Assembly (NCBI RefSeq): GCF_037975245.1
Contig: NC_092578.1
Span: 4,611,501 to 4,675,500 of the forward strand
Direction of reading: 5' to 3'
DNA length: 64,000 nt
From: Apostichopus japonicus
Lineage: Eukaryota; Echinodermata; Holothuroidea; Aspidochirotida; Stichopodidae
Shown: one piece after another, positions 39,885 through 53,037 of the stretch
Layout: every line of letters begins with the position of its first letter
Position numbering within the stretch: the stretch's first letter is position 1
Made by a program: the position numbers and the translations under genes
The notes under the pieces: model-generated
What the model saw: only the letters and a program-made list of their open reading frames with translations
Database searches by the model: none
Told to the model about the DNA's origin: nothing

Positions 39885-42800
39885 CTGTGAAAGTAAAAAT
39901 GGGAGAAAGACAGAAAACAATTAGTCAGGAATGAAAAGAATCACACGTTATCAATAAGGAAAAAAAAAGGCTGAACATTTGTAGCATGTAAAAAACATAA
40001 AAAATATAATAAAATAAAAAATATGGAAAATACAAATAAAGAAGGAGAGTACATCCCTGCAGATTAAAGCAAGTCATGAGGCATCTGGTATATTTTTGGT
40101 AACTGGACTTTCATGAACATGGTTAAGAGTTTCTGTATTAAAAGTTTCCTTCGTTTTGTTACTAAATTTAACATTTTTCTCAGGAATGAAGGTTTTTCTA
40201 ACAAAAAAAAAAGTAACTACTATAGAGAAACATCACAACAACTCTTCGACTGGTAAAACATCACTCCGTGTGCTGTAAAAGTGAGTTAGAATTTGTCCAA
40301 TCACTCACTGCATTATGATGACAGTGAGTGCAATATTGCTAGGTTACAGTAGGATTAAAAATATCCATTTTTACAGCTCACATGAAAAAAAGACTGAAGA
40401 ACAAGAACATTTAAAAAAAAAAAATCTCCACACAAGAAATCTCGCAAACAATGAGGAGGAAAAAACAAAACAAGAACAAAAATTCAGTTGGCATTTCTAT
40501 GTTTGTGATGATGACCTCACCATCAGATTTACCAGGTTTGCTGTTACTTCATTGACTGCTAATTTTTGATGATTGACACAACAGAATCATTCAAGATTTC
40601 TGATTGGACAACGTGGATTGAGATGGCGGAACAACGCCATCACCCTACGTTTACTCTACAATTTGCAGTAAATATCATCCGTGACAAGGACTGGATGGGA
40701 TTTTTTTTTCCCCTGAATATTCTTGAAACAAAGGAGAACTTTTTCAATGCAAAAGATGCCTTTGGCCCTGGCAGAACAATGAAACAACTTCAATGAACAA
40801 TGAAACAGAACAATGAACAATGAAACAGAACAATGAACAATGAAACAAAACAATGAAGCAATGAAACAGTTGGCTGAACAATGAAACACCAATGAAACAA
40901 GAAATACATGAAATATAGAGGTGTGTCATCTGACACTTGAGAATTGCATAATGAAATCAAATACACCAAACATCAAAGTCCCAAACAAGGGAAAATACTA
41001 GCCATAAAAAAAAAAACCAAAATACGAAACATAAACGACGGTTGTTACGAAGTATTTATTCGAAAACTTCGGTTTGAAATATTTTTTGACACCATTTTAT
41101 CACTTGAGGGAAAAAAATGGACTTACTTTAAGGATGGATTTGAAGTGGCAACTGACAGAGAGGCCATGGCATCTACTGCCTCAGATTCCATAAGTTTCTG
41201 CCTCTGTGAGCCCCTCTCCGAACAACGGATCAGTGACAACGTAGTCCTTACGCTGGTCCAGTATTCCGCTGAAGAATTCACACAAAAAAAGGCTCATTGG
41301 GTCATTTGTGAAAGCCTTCTTCAGATGGACGAAAGATCCACCATGGCTTATTCCCACAAATATCCTAAGCTCCACCCCCTCCTAACGGTTTAATATTATA
41401 GGTACTGTATAACATTTTGCATAAATCCTTCAAGAATGAACATTGGAGAAAACTGCAGAATTTCCCTCCAACCCAGCTCCCCCCACCCCCCTCCCTCCCA
41501 TCCTTTGCACCCATCCTCACCATCAATGACTGCTGTCCTCATATTAATTACTCACATAAACCATAGACAGAAACATTTCACAGGATGTGATTTGCGAATA
41601 GGTGAGGTACTACTTCCATTTCTTCCGACATTAAGAAGTAAAACAAATATGATATTGAAGGTTTGCTAGACGTGTATCATTTTTTTTCTTTGGACTGACA
41701 AATTTTGTTTCTCAATAGGTTTTGCTCAAATTGATGCGACATGCTTGAAAATTCCCTCTGTACGTCAGTGTTCTTATCATTTATCAATTTTTTTTTTTTG
41801 GGTGCGGTGTGTTTCCAACATTTGGGTGATACCCTTCCTGCTCGTATCATTATAAGATGGTCCTCTAACCATGACAGATAGACCACCTCCCCAAAGATAA
41901 AAGCAGAAAGCGGGTCTACATCTCATTTCTCTTGTTTTATTCTGTTCTGCATTTGTCTGGGAGGTAACACTTACACTGAATCTTAATGGTCTTTTCCAGG
42001 CACTGGGCGGCCTTCTCGATGGGCATCGCGTCCAACTCTTTCTCCGATACCTTGGGCGCTTCCTCCCCGAGCAGCACTTGAGTACAGACCTCTGACGAGT
42101 CGCAGATGGATTGCAGATCGTAACCTCCTTCTAAGACTAGCACCACTCTGCCCCCAGCTAGAGATAGCAGCTGCTTTGTCATATAACCAAAGCCTATTAT
42201 AAAATGGGAAAGAGAGACCATGTCAACACCTCCCTCTATCTCTCTTCTATTCTTTCCATTTACAGCAACTGGTTGAGTTTGGTTTTCATTAGTCGAAGGA
42301 TGATGGAAAAAGACCAATGTGTTTCACAGATATGTCTAATCTCTGTGGGGATACCATGTCATGTAACCACCCAGATTTCGTACCCACTCCCTGGCTTATG
42401 TGATACTCACACTGCGGGGATACCATGTAACCACCCAGATTTCGTACCCACTCCCTGGCTTATGTGATACTCACACTGTGGGGATACCATGTAACCACCC
42501 AGATTTTGTACCCACTCCCTGGCTTATGGGATACTCACACTGCGGGATACTATGTAACCACCCAGATTTCATACCCGCTCCCTGGCTTATGTGATACTCA
42601 CACTGCGGGGATACTATGTAACCACCCAGATTTCGTACCCACTCCCTGGTTTATGGGATACTCACACTGCGGGGATACTATGTAACCACCCAGATTTCGT
42701 ACCCACTCCCTGGCTTATGTGATACTCACACTGCGGGGATACTATGTAACCACCCAGATTTCGTACCCACTCCCTGGCTTATGGGATACTCACACTGTGG

Positions 42801-45800
42801 GGATACCATGTTACCACCCAGATTTCATACCCACTCCCTGGCTTATGGGATACTCACACTGTGTGGATACCATGCAACCACCCAGATTTCGTACCCACTC
42901 CCTGGTTTATGGGATACTCACACTGCGGGGATACTATGTAACCACCCAGATTTCGTACCCACTCCCTGGCTTATGGGATACTCACACTGCGGGAATACTA
43001 TGTAACCACCCAGATTTCGTACCCACTCCCTGACTTATGGGATACTCACAGTGGGGAAACCTGGTAACCACCCAGATTTCATACCCACTCCCTGGCTTAT
43101 GGGATACTCACACTGTGGGGATACCTGGTAACCACCCAGAGGGGCAGGGTGACCCACTGCTGCATCAAACCCTGCAGACACCAACACCACGTCTGGAGAA
43201 AACTCTTTCGCTATCGGCAAGACCACCGTTCTGTGAAAGAACAAGGAACCGTACAGAGGAAGTATTACACACTTTGTTTGTTTGTCTGTAGGAATGCGGA
43301 TAGGTTTACCTACACGGGTAACAGGTATATATGGTACATGTAATGCTAGCCAATATGGACAATGACGAAAGTTAGGGAAGGGGGTAGGAGGGAGGAAGGG
43401 GGCAGGAAGGAGGAAGTGGGGAGGAGGGAGGGAGGGCAGGAGGGAGGAAGGAGGGAGGGAGGGGCAGGAGGGAGGAAGGGGGTAGGAGGGAGGAAGGGGC
43501 AGGAAGGAGGAAGGGGGAAGGAGGGAGGAAGGAAGGGGGCAGGAGGGAGGAAGGAGGGGGTAGGAGGGAGGAAGCGGACAGGAGGGAGAAAGGGGGCAGG
43601 AGGGAGAAAGGGGGAAGGGGAGATGAGAGTGGGAGTTTGAAGGTTGCAGGTCTTAGCCTGCCAAAGTGGAAAATATTCTGTTATCAGTTCAATTTATCCT
43701 CGTCCCATTGGTAAATTTAGGTTATACCTCCATTCCGGGTATGTGGATTCTCCTGCAGATATTACTCAATTCTGGTAGAAGACAGCTGGAGCTACATCAC
43801 AATCTGTTGTGCAGAGAATAAGAGATCTATATTTAATACTAGCAAAATTCCAAGCAGATATGATTTACCTAAATGCAGCCATGTACTCTGCATCCCCCAT
43901 GGCCGGGTCCAGTCCTCCATGCCAGGCAATGTTGACGTTGTAACCGAGCCCGGATCCACAGCCACACTAGCGGGAAAGAAACGCAAGAGAAGGAGAAAGA
44001 AATTAGCTAGGATATCCTAGGATAACGAATAGTAAAGTCCAGAAATAGCCAGCGTTGTTGTTAAGCACCTTTTCCCAGTGGCTTAAAACAATTCACACAT
44101 GTACCAAATATCCACTCTGCAAGATGGCGAGCGAGATTCAACCAAGGTTTGGATCATTTATTTTTGCAAAACTGACCCATAGACTTTAGGGTAAAGCCTT
44201 GATAGGCTTGTTCAATAAGGGGGGAAAAAAACACAACAGGACAGAACAGGGAACAAAAAATTGTCATGATTTTCTAAATTTCAAATTTTGGTTTTAGACG
44301 ATTACGTTCCTGAGTGTGAAATGTACCAAAGAGAAAAGGGAGATATTTCCAACATTTCTTCCCAAACAGACTAAACTTCTAAGATACTGTGTGATGTTTT
44401 TACCTCAAAAAGATAACTGATAAATGAAAATTTTCAGATCTGAGATATTTTTGGCTTCAAGTTTTCCTTGCAATTTTTTGACAAATGTTCTTAGCTGTCT
44501 CGTAAAACCTGAAGATGATAAAAACTATGAATTTGTAACGATGAAATTACCTCGTCCGGAGCTCCGGTGCCTGGGAAGAAGTTGCCATCGTCGTGACGAT
44601 GCAGTGAGATGTAGAGCACATGCTGGTCCTCGTAAAAAATCTTCTGAGTTGAGTTACCGTGGTGAACATCCTGATGAGAAAAGACAAAAATATACTGAAT
44701 GAATTTGAAAAGAAATTACAAAAAAGACAGACACCTTTTCAACAACACACAATGGAGGATAAACTGACACGCCAAACAAACTATTTCAAAGTGATACAAT
44801 TTTATCTTTCAAACCTTTAATCATCTCTGATAGAATTGCTTGATAAGATTTTTAAGTAATTTAAATGATTTTAACGTAGACGAAATCCTCACCCAATCGA
44901 CGATCAGTATCTTGTTCAACTTGAGCTTTGTGCGGAGCTGTTTGGCAGCTATGGCGATGGAATTGAAGAAGCAGAAACCCATGGCCTGAGAGGTCTCGGC
45001 GTGGTGACCCGGTGGCCGGACGATCGCCAGACCGTTCTTCAGTTCCCCGGCAGCGACTTTAAAGGCAAGCTCGATTACAGCACCGGCAGCCTGGAAGATG
45101 AGGAGAGAAAAAGAGAAGGCAGGTCTTGTGAGTTTAGCTTTATATGACAGGGCGGTATATCTATCTTACACCCCATTGGACAACGCAGTACATTCAAGGT
45201 TCTTTGTTTGATTTATAAATGTATTAATAAACAGGCCCCCGATTATTTGTGTAAGATGTTTACTAAGCATGTTTCATCATACCGTATAAGAAGTATATCT
45301 GCTACTACTTTAAACGGTCCTGCCTCTCGCACAAAACAGTTTGGCAACCATGTTTTTTCTGTAAATGGGGCCAGGCTGTGGAACGACTTGCCGTCTTCGG
45401 TTGGTAATCAATCTACATTTCTCTCTTTCACAAAAAGTTCTGAAGACAATTCTCTTTAATAAGGCCTTTAAGTAATCCTCTTTTTGCTGTCTTGTTGCTG
45501 TTTCTGTTCATTTGTATGTTTTATCTTTTCCTTGTAAAGCGCCATAGAATATCATTTTAGTTATGGCTCTATATAAATGCCATATTATTATTATAAACGG
45601 AATGACATAGTACCCTTGGCTGCAAGGGGAAAGTTCATGTCACGGCAGTTATCCATATCACGTAGATCGATCGATCGAGAGAGGTAGAAAGTTGTATAAA
45701 ATGACAAAGATAGGAGGAACAAGAATTACAGAATATCTACAAAGAGAGAGAAAATGCACAAATATGAGACTTACCATTCTGACTGCACTAGGAGAGTGGA

Positions 45801-48800
45801 GATCATTCCAGATGGTATCGGTATCGACACCAAACCCACCGCATGGTAACCAGGTAAAATTACGCTTTGGCATACATGCTGAGGGAGGAGACATAAAAAT
45901 AATATGCAAATATACAAATCTACTCATCTCTTTTGACTGTCAATAGGTTATAAGATATGATATTAAGGCCGGACAAAGAAAGTAGGGGATGAGAACTGCA
46001 TTTCATTTGGGAGAAATTCAAAACGAGAGTCAGAAAGACGTTTCTTAAGAGAGAAATTCACGTTCTTTAACAATCCTCTTTGTTACAAAACGATTTTTCT
46101 TAGAGCGGTGTGACAATAAGATTCATGTTTCACTTTAGAGCAATTTTGTAATAACCAATATATTTTAATAGAGAAGTTTGAAATGATGACAATTAAACCT
46201 ACATTTCAACTCAGGAAAGTTCATATATGTACAATAATTGTTCTTTGAAAGGAGCTTGAGACAAGAATTATACTTCATTATACAGCAAAAATTCACAAGT
46301 AAAGTTGAGATTTCTTTATAGGGAAATTTCAAACGAGAATTACATTCCACTATAGGGAAATTTCAAACGAGAATTAAATTTCATTGTAGAGAAATTTCAA
46401 ATGAGAATTATATTTTTTCATGGGGAAATTTCAAATGAGAATTATATTTTTTCATGGGGAAATTTCAAATGAGAATTATATATTTTCATAAGGAAATTTC
46501 AAATGAGAATTATATTTTTTCATGGGGAAATTTCAAATGAGAATTATATATTTTCATAAGGAAATTTCAAAGTAGAATTATATTTCTTTATAGGGAAATT
46601 TGAAGTGAATTGAATTTTATTAAAGGGGAATTTTCAAATGAGAATTACATTTCTTTATAGGGCAATTTCATATGAGAATTATTTTTTATTATATCACTCA
46701 CCAAGTTTCTTGGGATCTATCTTACTCCTGTTGGGCTGACTTGTTCCAAAGAAGAGGACATAACCCTCACTGTGGCAGGACTGGAGTTCTTCAAAAGTTG
46801 CCTTTCTGACTTTTATTTTCTATAAGTAAGTGATAAAAACAAAACCAATGATGATGATGACGATGATTCTTGCAATCAACATTTGAAAGGGTAAATGAAT
46901 TCCATTCTTTCCTTCTCAGTTCAATGTGCAATACTTTCTTTCCAACCACCAGAAAATGGTAACCTTTAAGCGTAAGAACTACCAGCAAAAAAACGTTCCA
47001 CAGATCGTTATAAACTACAACGATAGTAACACTCCGAACTTTGTATTCTGTTTTTACTCCATATTAGTATATTAACAATCCCACTTCCTAGTTTGGTGCA
47101 GCAAGATTTCATAACTGCATCACAAATTCTGCCTTATCGGCATCACCAAGGCAACAACAGACTCTAACTGTTAAAGTTGGACGTTTACTGATAAAAAAAC
47201 TCAAGTCATGTTTTTTTTTAAAGACTGACCTCTTTGCTTTCGATCATAAAATCTTTAAAATTAAAAAAGTAATGACTAAAATCAAGCCAGGAGGACTGAG
47301 AGAGGAGGATGAGATACCTCACAACGGGAGACCAATCCGGTCCCTTGTAACCTGGCCCAGATACTCTGCAGCCGTCCAGGGTGCTCTGGGTGGTTAGCAT
47401 TGTTGTTACATATACACTGGTGCTTCAGCATCATGGTATCGTATGCAAGGCCTGTAGAGAGAGAGAGAGAAGAACCAGGACAGACCATCAAATCCCTAGT
47501 ACACACTTCATCATTTGGTGGAACAGAGAGCACGGACATTCGATGGTCAGTGACGACGGACACACCAAACTTTACATCATAGGAGTAGCTGCTCGTAAAG
47601 ATCGTAAAGGTATTACCAGTATTGCGCACCCAAATATGCTAGAGAGTCAAATGTTCGTCAAACTTCGACAACGATTTCCCCGCCTTTATAAGAGACCGTT
47701 TTAACTCGCTGAGATGCATCAAATTATCCTCATGTCTTTGGGTCTTAGGAATGTTTTTTTTTGGGGGGGGGGGTGGGTGTGGAGGGATGTAAGAACTTTG
47801 TAGGCTATAATTTTGCACAATAGTGATATTCTTAACAAAAATTACCTATTATTCCATCTCACTTTTTTCTATGATCTTTGAAACATTCTGAAGAATTATT
47901 AACAAATCACAAAATATGAAGGTGGTGCAGTAAACCCTTTAGTTACGAGGAACAGGTGGGTGGGGTGGAGTTGGAGATATCGGTTACAAGGAATACGTAA
48001 TCATACAGAGCAAAGACAGGTACGTTATGACGTTGTTGAAATGAACCCACCTGTTGTGAACTTGCCCTGTTGAGAGCCGTCATTGGCAGTGTTAGGTGTA
48101 GGGGAACTTTGGGCTCTTTTCAGTGTTCTGTGGGCAAGGTCACTGGAAGCCAAGGCACCTACAACAAAAAACATCAATTATCAAAACAAAAAAATTAAAA
48201 AGGGGGGTCAAAATAGATAGACACAGTCCATATACATACCAAGGAATGTAAAACAAAGGCAATCGGAGTTCATATCACAAATTACACTTCAGGCAGTGGA
48301 GGGAGTGTTTTTTACTTAAAAAGAATATTGACACATTAGGACACAGGTTAATCCTAGGTTGAAAACTCTAAATTAAAGTCCCACTAAAATGAAGATGTTT
48401 TGGTTTCCTACTACAGCTGGGGGTGGGGGGTGGGGGGAGGGGTGATTGCGTCTTTAGTACATGGTAATTCTTATAAAATGAAATGAAATAAAACAAAACG
48501 AGATAAAATAGATGCTAAAGAGAGAAAGAGGAATAATAAAATACCTGTGTCGTTGAGTCTAACTGAAGGAGGTAATGATGTGTGCTTCATGTAGAACTCT
48601 TCTCTATCCTGTAAGGAACCAAAAAAATAGAAAATAAGGGTTTCATAATTTCAGCTAAAATGAGATCAATATCAAATTGCACCGGTCGTACGTATAACAG
48701 GATCACCTGACATCAGTACTTGATCGTAAGCATAAAGATTGTAAGTATGATCGTTCGCCTAATTTCGAGGAAAAGAGGAACACAACTTCTCTTCACCTTC

Positions 48801-51470
48801 TTCTCTTGATCTTAATTCCGCCCGTTTCTCTCTTTAATCGAACAGTTTTGTTTCCCTTCCCTTTGGCCTCTGATTACTCTAGCCAACATCTTTTAGTTTA
48901 TTTTAGAACAGCTTTTCTGAGTCAGGACAGCAAATTCTTTGACCCAATCCAGTCTTACTCAAAAATGAGAATCGCAATCAACCACTCTACAGTAGCATCC
49001 TGATTGATTTCTTTCCCAAAAAAAGAAGAGTGGGGAGGAGGTAAAAAAACTCTGGACTCGATCCACAATGTTCTGGTGGCCTGATACTTTTCACAGCATT
49101 TAAACGCATTAAACCCATTTGCACATAACTTGCAAAACATCATACTTTTTTTTTAAAACTTTGATGTCACTTTTCCCAAATGAAACTTGACTTAGAAACT
49201 TAGACTAGAGCTTAAAAAGGATCAACATTTTTTAGGGAGGGATTTGTAGAATCGAAAAAAAAAAGAAAAAAAAAGTTTGAACACGATCCACTGAAGAAAG
49301 TAGCTCCCCCCCCCCAGCGCCCCCATGACGGTTTGCTCACCCTCAGACGACACCTCTCCTCTTCCTCTGCGTCTTCTGTGAGGTCGACTGGCTCTTGTTT
49401 GATATGCCTCAGATCCTTCAGACTGGATACAGATCTTTCCTTCTGACTCAGAGATTCTTCATCTCTCTCGTCTACTTGTTCCTCGGACTCTAACAATCTC
49501 TGCCGAGGAGAGAAGCAAAACAAAGGAAAAACTAGAAATCTGTGCTCTTTGGTCAATATTGTATACCATCATTCTAGTGATTCTTAGTGAACCTGGGTGA
49601 ACTGGAATACAGTTATCAAACCCGACCAGATTATTTGAGGGTTCTGCCACCTGGGGAAGGCATGACCTTTACGAATGCACAGCTTGTGAAAAGCAATGTA
49701 AACCACCCACCCACCCGCCCACCCCCACCCACCAACACCGCCCCCATCCCCAATAAAAACAATCACAAAAGGTCTAGTCTACTTACTTGTTGTTGCAAGA
49801 GGAGCAACTGCTGAGTGTGCGCATCCATAAGATGAGGATTAGACATGAGATGCTGGGAGGAATGGAGGGCGGCACTTGCTTGTTGACTGGTAGGGAGGGG
49901 TGCTGAATGGGTCCTGGCTAGTGGTCTAAAAGGATAAGGGAAGGGGGACAAAAATATATAGCAAATACTTTGTTACGGTATCATCTTTACGTGATCTGCA
50001 ATTTGTCTCAAAATTTTCAAACTTTTGAAATGCAAGTTGTAGACTGTTTCAAAACATTAAAAAGAAAGTTTTCCTTCATAGTTTGTAATAAATGTCTTCT
50101 TGTCATATTCGTGCATGCCATAGTCTCCTCCACACATGACTATCTAATAAAGGTTACAAAAGGTGAATTCACTCATAATATTTCCATGCCTTTTTAGTCA
50201 TCAATTTTCTTGGCCTTGTGAAAGTTGTATTGGGAAATGAAGGGGGGGGCAGGTTGGTGGAGGTGGAGGGGTATGGGAAGTATCCTGTTGATATCTTTAA
50301 CCACTATACACACAACTTCGCTAAGAATGGCATGGCTAAAAAAAACGACAATGATCGGATGGATGACAAAATAAATTAGCATAGAGCTAACAGAGATTAA
50401 TCACGATTGAATGAGCCAGACAAACAATTAAGTTAGTAATACGATTAATTATATAAATGAGATGGTGATTCCTTTATCTGTCGAATAAAATAGTGGTAGG
50501 TTAACCGGTAATGAAGCTGATATCGCTATCGGTATCCGATGCTTCATTGGGCAGATGATGAAAAACTTGCGAGAGAAAGCCAGCTCTTCTTGTTTTAAGT
50601 GCAAAAACGTATACATTTCTCTGCAAAACTAATTTGTTTCATTGGGATGTTCGAAGGAAGCATCTATATATGTGTGAGATTAAGAACAGTAGTGCTGGGG
50701 GGGAGGGGGTGGAGAAGGTAAGGGATGGGGAAAGAGATGGTAAGGTGATACTTTAAAGCACAATATGGAGCTTTCATGAGACCTTTGGCCAACAGTTGCG
50801 GTATCATCTCCATGTGTAAGTTACAGGAAAAGAACCAGACCAGTGAGGCTTAATTAAGTCAATTAATTGTCATCGGTGATGAACCTTTATTTCGAACAGA
50901 CCATGGATATGTTGCCCCAGGTGATACTGGGGGGGGGGGGAACATACCTTACTAATCTTTGAGCAGAGCCAGGTGGTATTCCACTAATGGAGTTGATCTC
51001 CTGTATGGGTAAAGCGGCAAGCATGGTATGAGGGATGGCAGAGCCCAGAGATACTGCGGAAAACAAAAATTAAATCAAATCAAATACAAGGCATGCATTC
51101 ATAAATAAATAAACAATACAGCAAAGAAACCAACAAAGCAATAAACACACTCCCATTATTCTTGTATTTAATTAGCACACGACTACTATGAAAAACAACT
51201 AAGTTGTAAGCTAGCTTGATATGTTTGGTATTTCTAGCTTATCTGAAAGCCAAACTGATGCTCTTTTATTCCACACACACCAGATTTTTAGATCCTCCTG
51301 CCAGCAGGAACTCGCGAAGAAGCCTCATTGGCTTATTAAAGCTGCATGCTGACCGAAGTCAGTCTCTAAGATTCATGTTTAACATTCATGATTATGAATT
51401 GTCAATTGTCAACAATTCTGTAAACTGGACGACATTGATTAATCTTGGAGTGACTTGAATTGATTGATAG

Positions 51471-51512
<42 letters not shown>

Positions 51513-52991
51513 GCTCCAAGAACTCCTACACCCCCCCTACACCCCCCTCCCTCCCAGCTCGCCTACTCTCCCTATCCCTACACCAACATATCCTCACTTA
51601 AATCCCCAAATATAGTACCTTCTCCACTTGATTTGTTCCCAAAACAGAGAAATATATATAAATGTGAACAAAAAGAACATTGCAAATATTCAATGTCCCA
51701 CCCCTGTAGATGTTATTTCTCTCCTTCGATGCCCTCTCTCATGAACCCCACCCCCCCCCCCCCCACACCCATCCAAAATCCTACTGCTGCTCTCTTTTGT
51801 AAAGCTATCCTTGATTGCCAGTTAGAACAAATTCTTTTCATAAAAATTTGAGACTAGTATATTCTGTTTAAAACAAAACCTTATTGAAATCGTTTACTTA
51901 GAGAGAAATATCGGTCGTAGGCTGTCAGCATCGCCACCACTTACACCAAATTTCATACCCAACGTGACCTCAGAAGGAATATTAACAACGAGGAATGAAC
52001 ACTAGGAACATTTGTAAACAAAGTTTGGGTCATAGAGTATAAACCCACATTTCCATGGCAATCACACATAACAACAATGGAATGCTACGTGTAATCAGCT
52101 TACATTGTATACCCCAGTGTAAGAATAAAACAGTGCCAAGTGTTGTTGAAAGGAAGCCGTGCATTGTTTGCACAGGATCTGACTGTGTACTTTTACACAA
52201 AGCGTTGAAAAGGGATTTAAAAAGAACGACGTATTCCCGTTCACGGGGCGATCGGTCGTCAATTTTCATAGACTTGTTTGCGAACCTTTTGGGCAATAGT
52301 TCAGAATCTTCAACAAAGGCTTTATTCAGAGGACACTCCCTTTGTTTCCCCCGCATAAATGATGGCTTCACAATCATGTTTTAAAATTGCTCAAGAGAGC
52401 ATGAAATATAAAAACTTGCACCGTCATATTCATTAGTCACTTTGCCCGTCTTTCATTAACCAGCTAACATTTCCTTCACAGCCAAAATATTTCTCTGAAA
52501 ACTTTTGCCTTTATGTAAAGACTAGGAACTGTTTGGAGACAAAAAACCAAAAAAAACACCTAAATGCCATACAAAAGAAAGAAGAAAAAGGGGTTTTTTG
52601 ACTTGAAAATGATGTTACAATTTCACACATCTGTAATTTTAGTTAACTAGTCATTCCTGTGGTTACTGGCAAACATTTAACTAACAGCCAGAACAAAACA
52701 ACTCTTCTCTGAAAACCTTTAGCCAAAAAGGTCATACAAAAGGCAGAAGAGAACAAAATTTCTTTCAAAGTGAATACAGGTTACGTAGTTTATTCATTCA
52801 TTCATTTATTTGTTTAAATACAGAGAAGTTAAATAAGTGGCAAAATATAATAAAACACAAGGACAATTGTAAAAGGGAAGCATTCCCAAAAAACCCAAGG
52901 GGCTTATCTAGTAGAGCACTCCCCATAAATAAACAGAGAGAACAAAACAAGAAAAAAGTAACACTCAATAATTTATATATATATATATATC

Positions 52992-53037
<46 letters not shown>

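Noticed and set aside
40944-41393. 149-codon plus-strand open frame
   Set aside because: It is antisense to HDAC exon 20, which has family similarity, proper splice sites and correct phase on the minus strand.
41937-41974. Ending the HDAC protein at the stop at 41937
   Set aside because: The preceding sequence holds a GTAAGT donor, and exons 20 and 21 match the conserved class IIa tail in phase; kept only as a possible intron-retention form.
42204-43033. Plus-strand open frames across the 64 bp repeat (histidine/proline-rich periodic peptides)
   Set aside because: They arise from the tandem repeat and lie antisense to HDAC exons 18-19; the period and lack of a family match argue against a gene.
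43126-43130. Earlier donor CAG|GTATCC as the end of HDAC exon 18
   Set aside because: It gives the wrong phase for exon 19 and loses the conserved segment before CFGYMTKQ.
52030-52384. Overlapping open frames of 109-115 codons on both strands
   Set aside because: No recognisable domain and no splice-site support; the two strands mirror each other.
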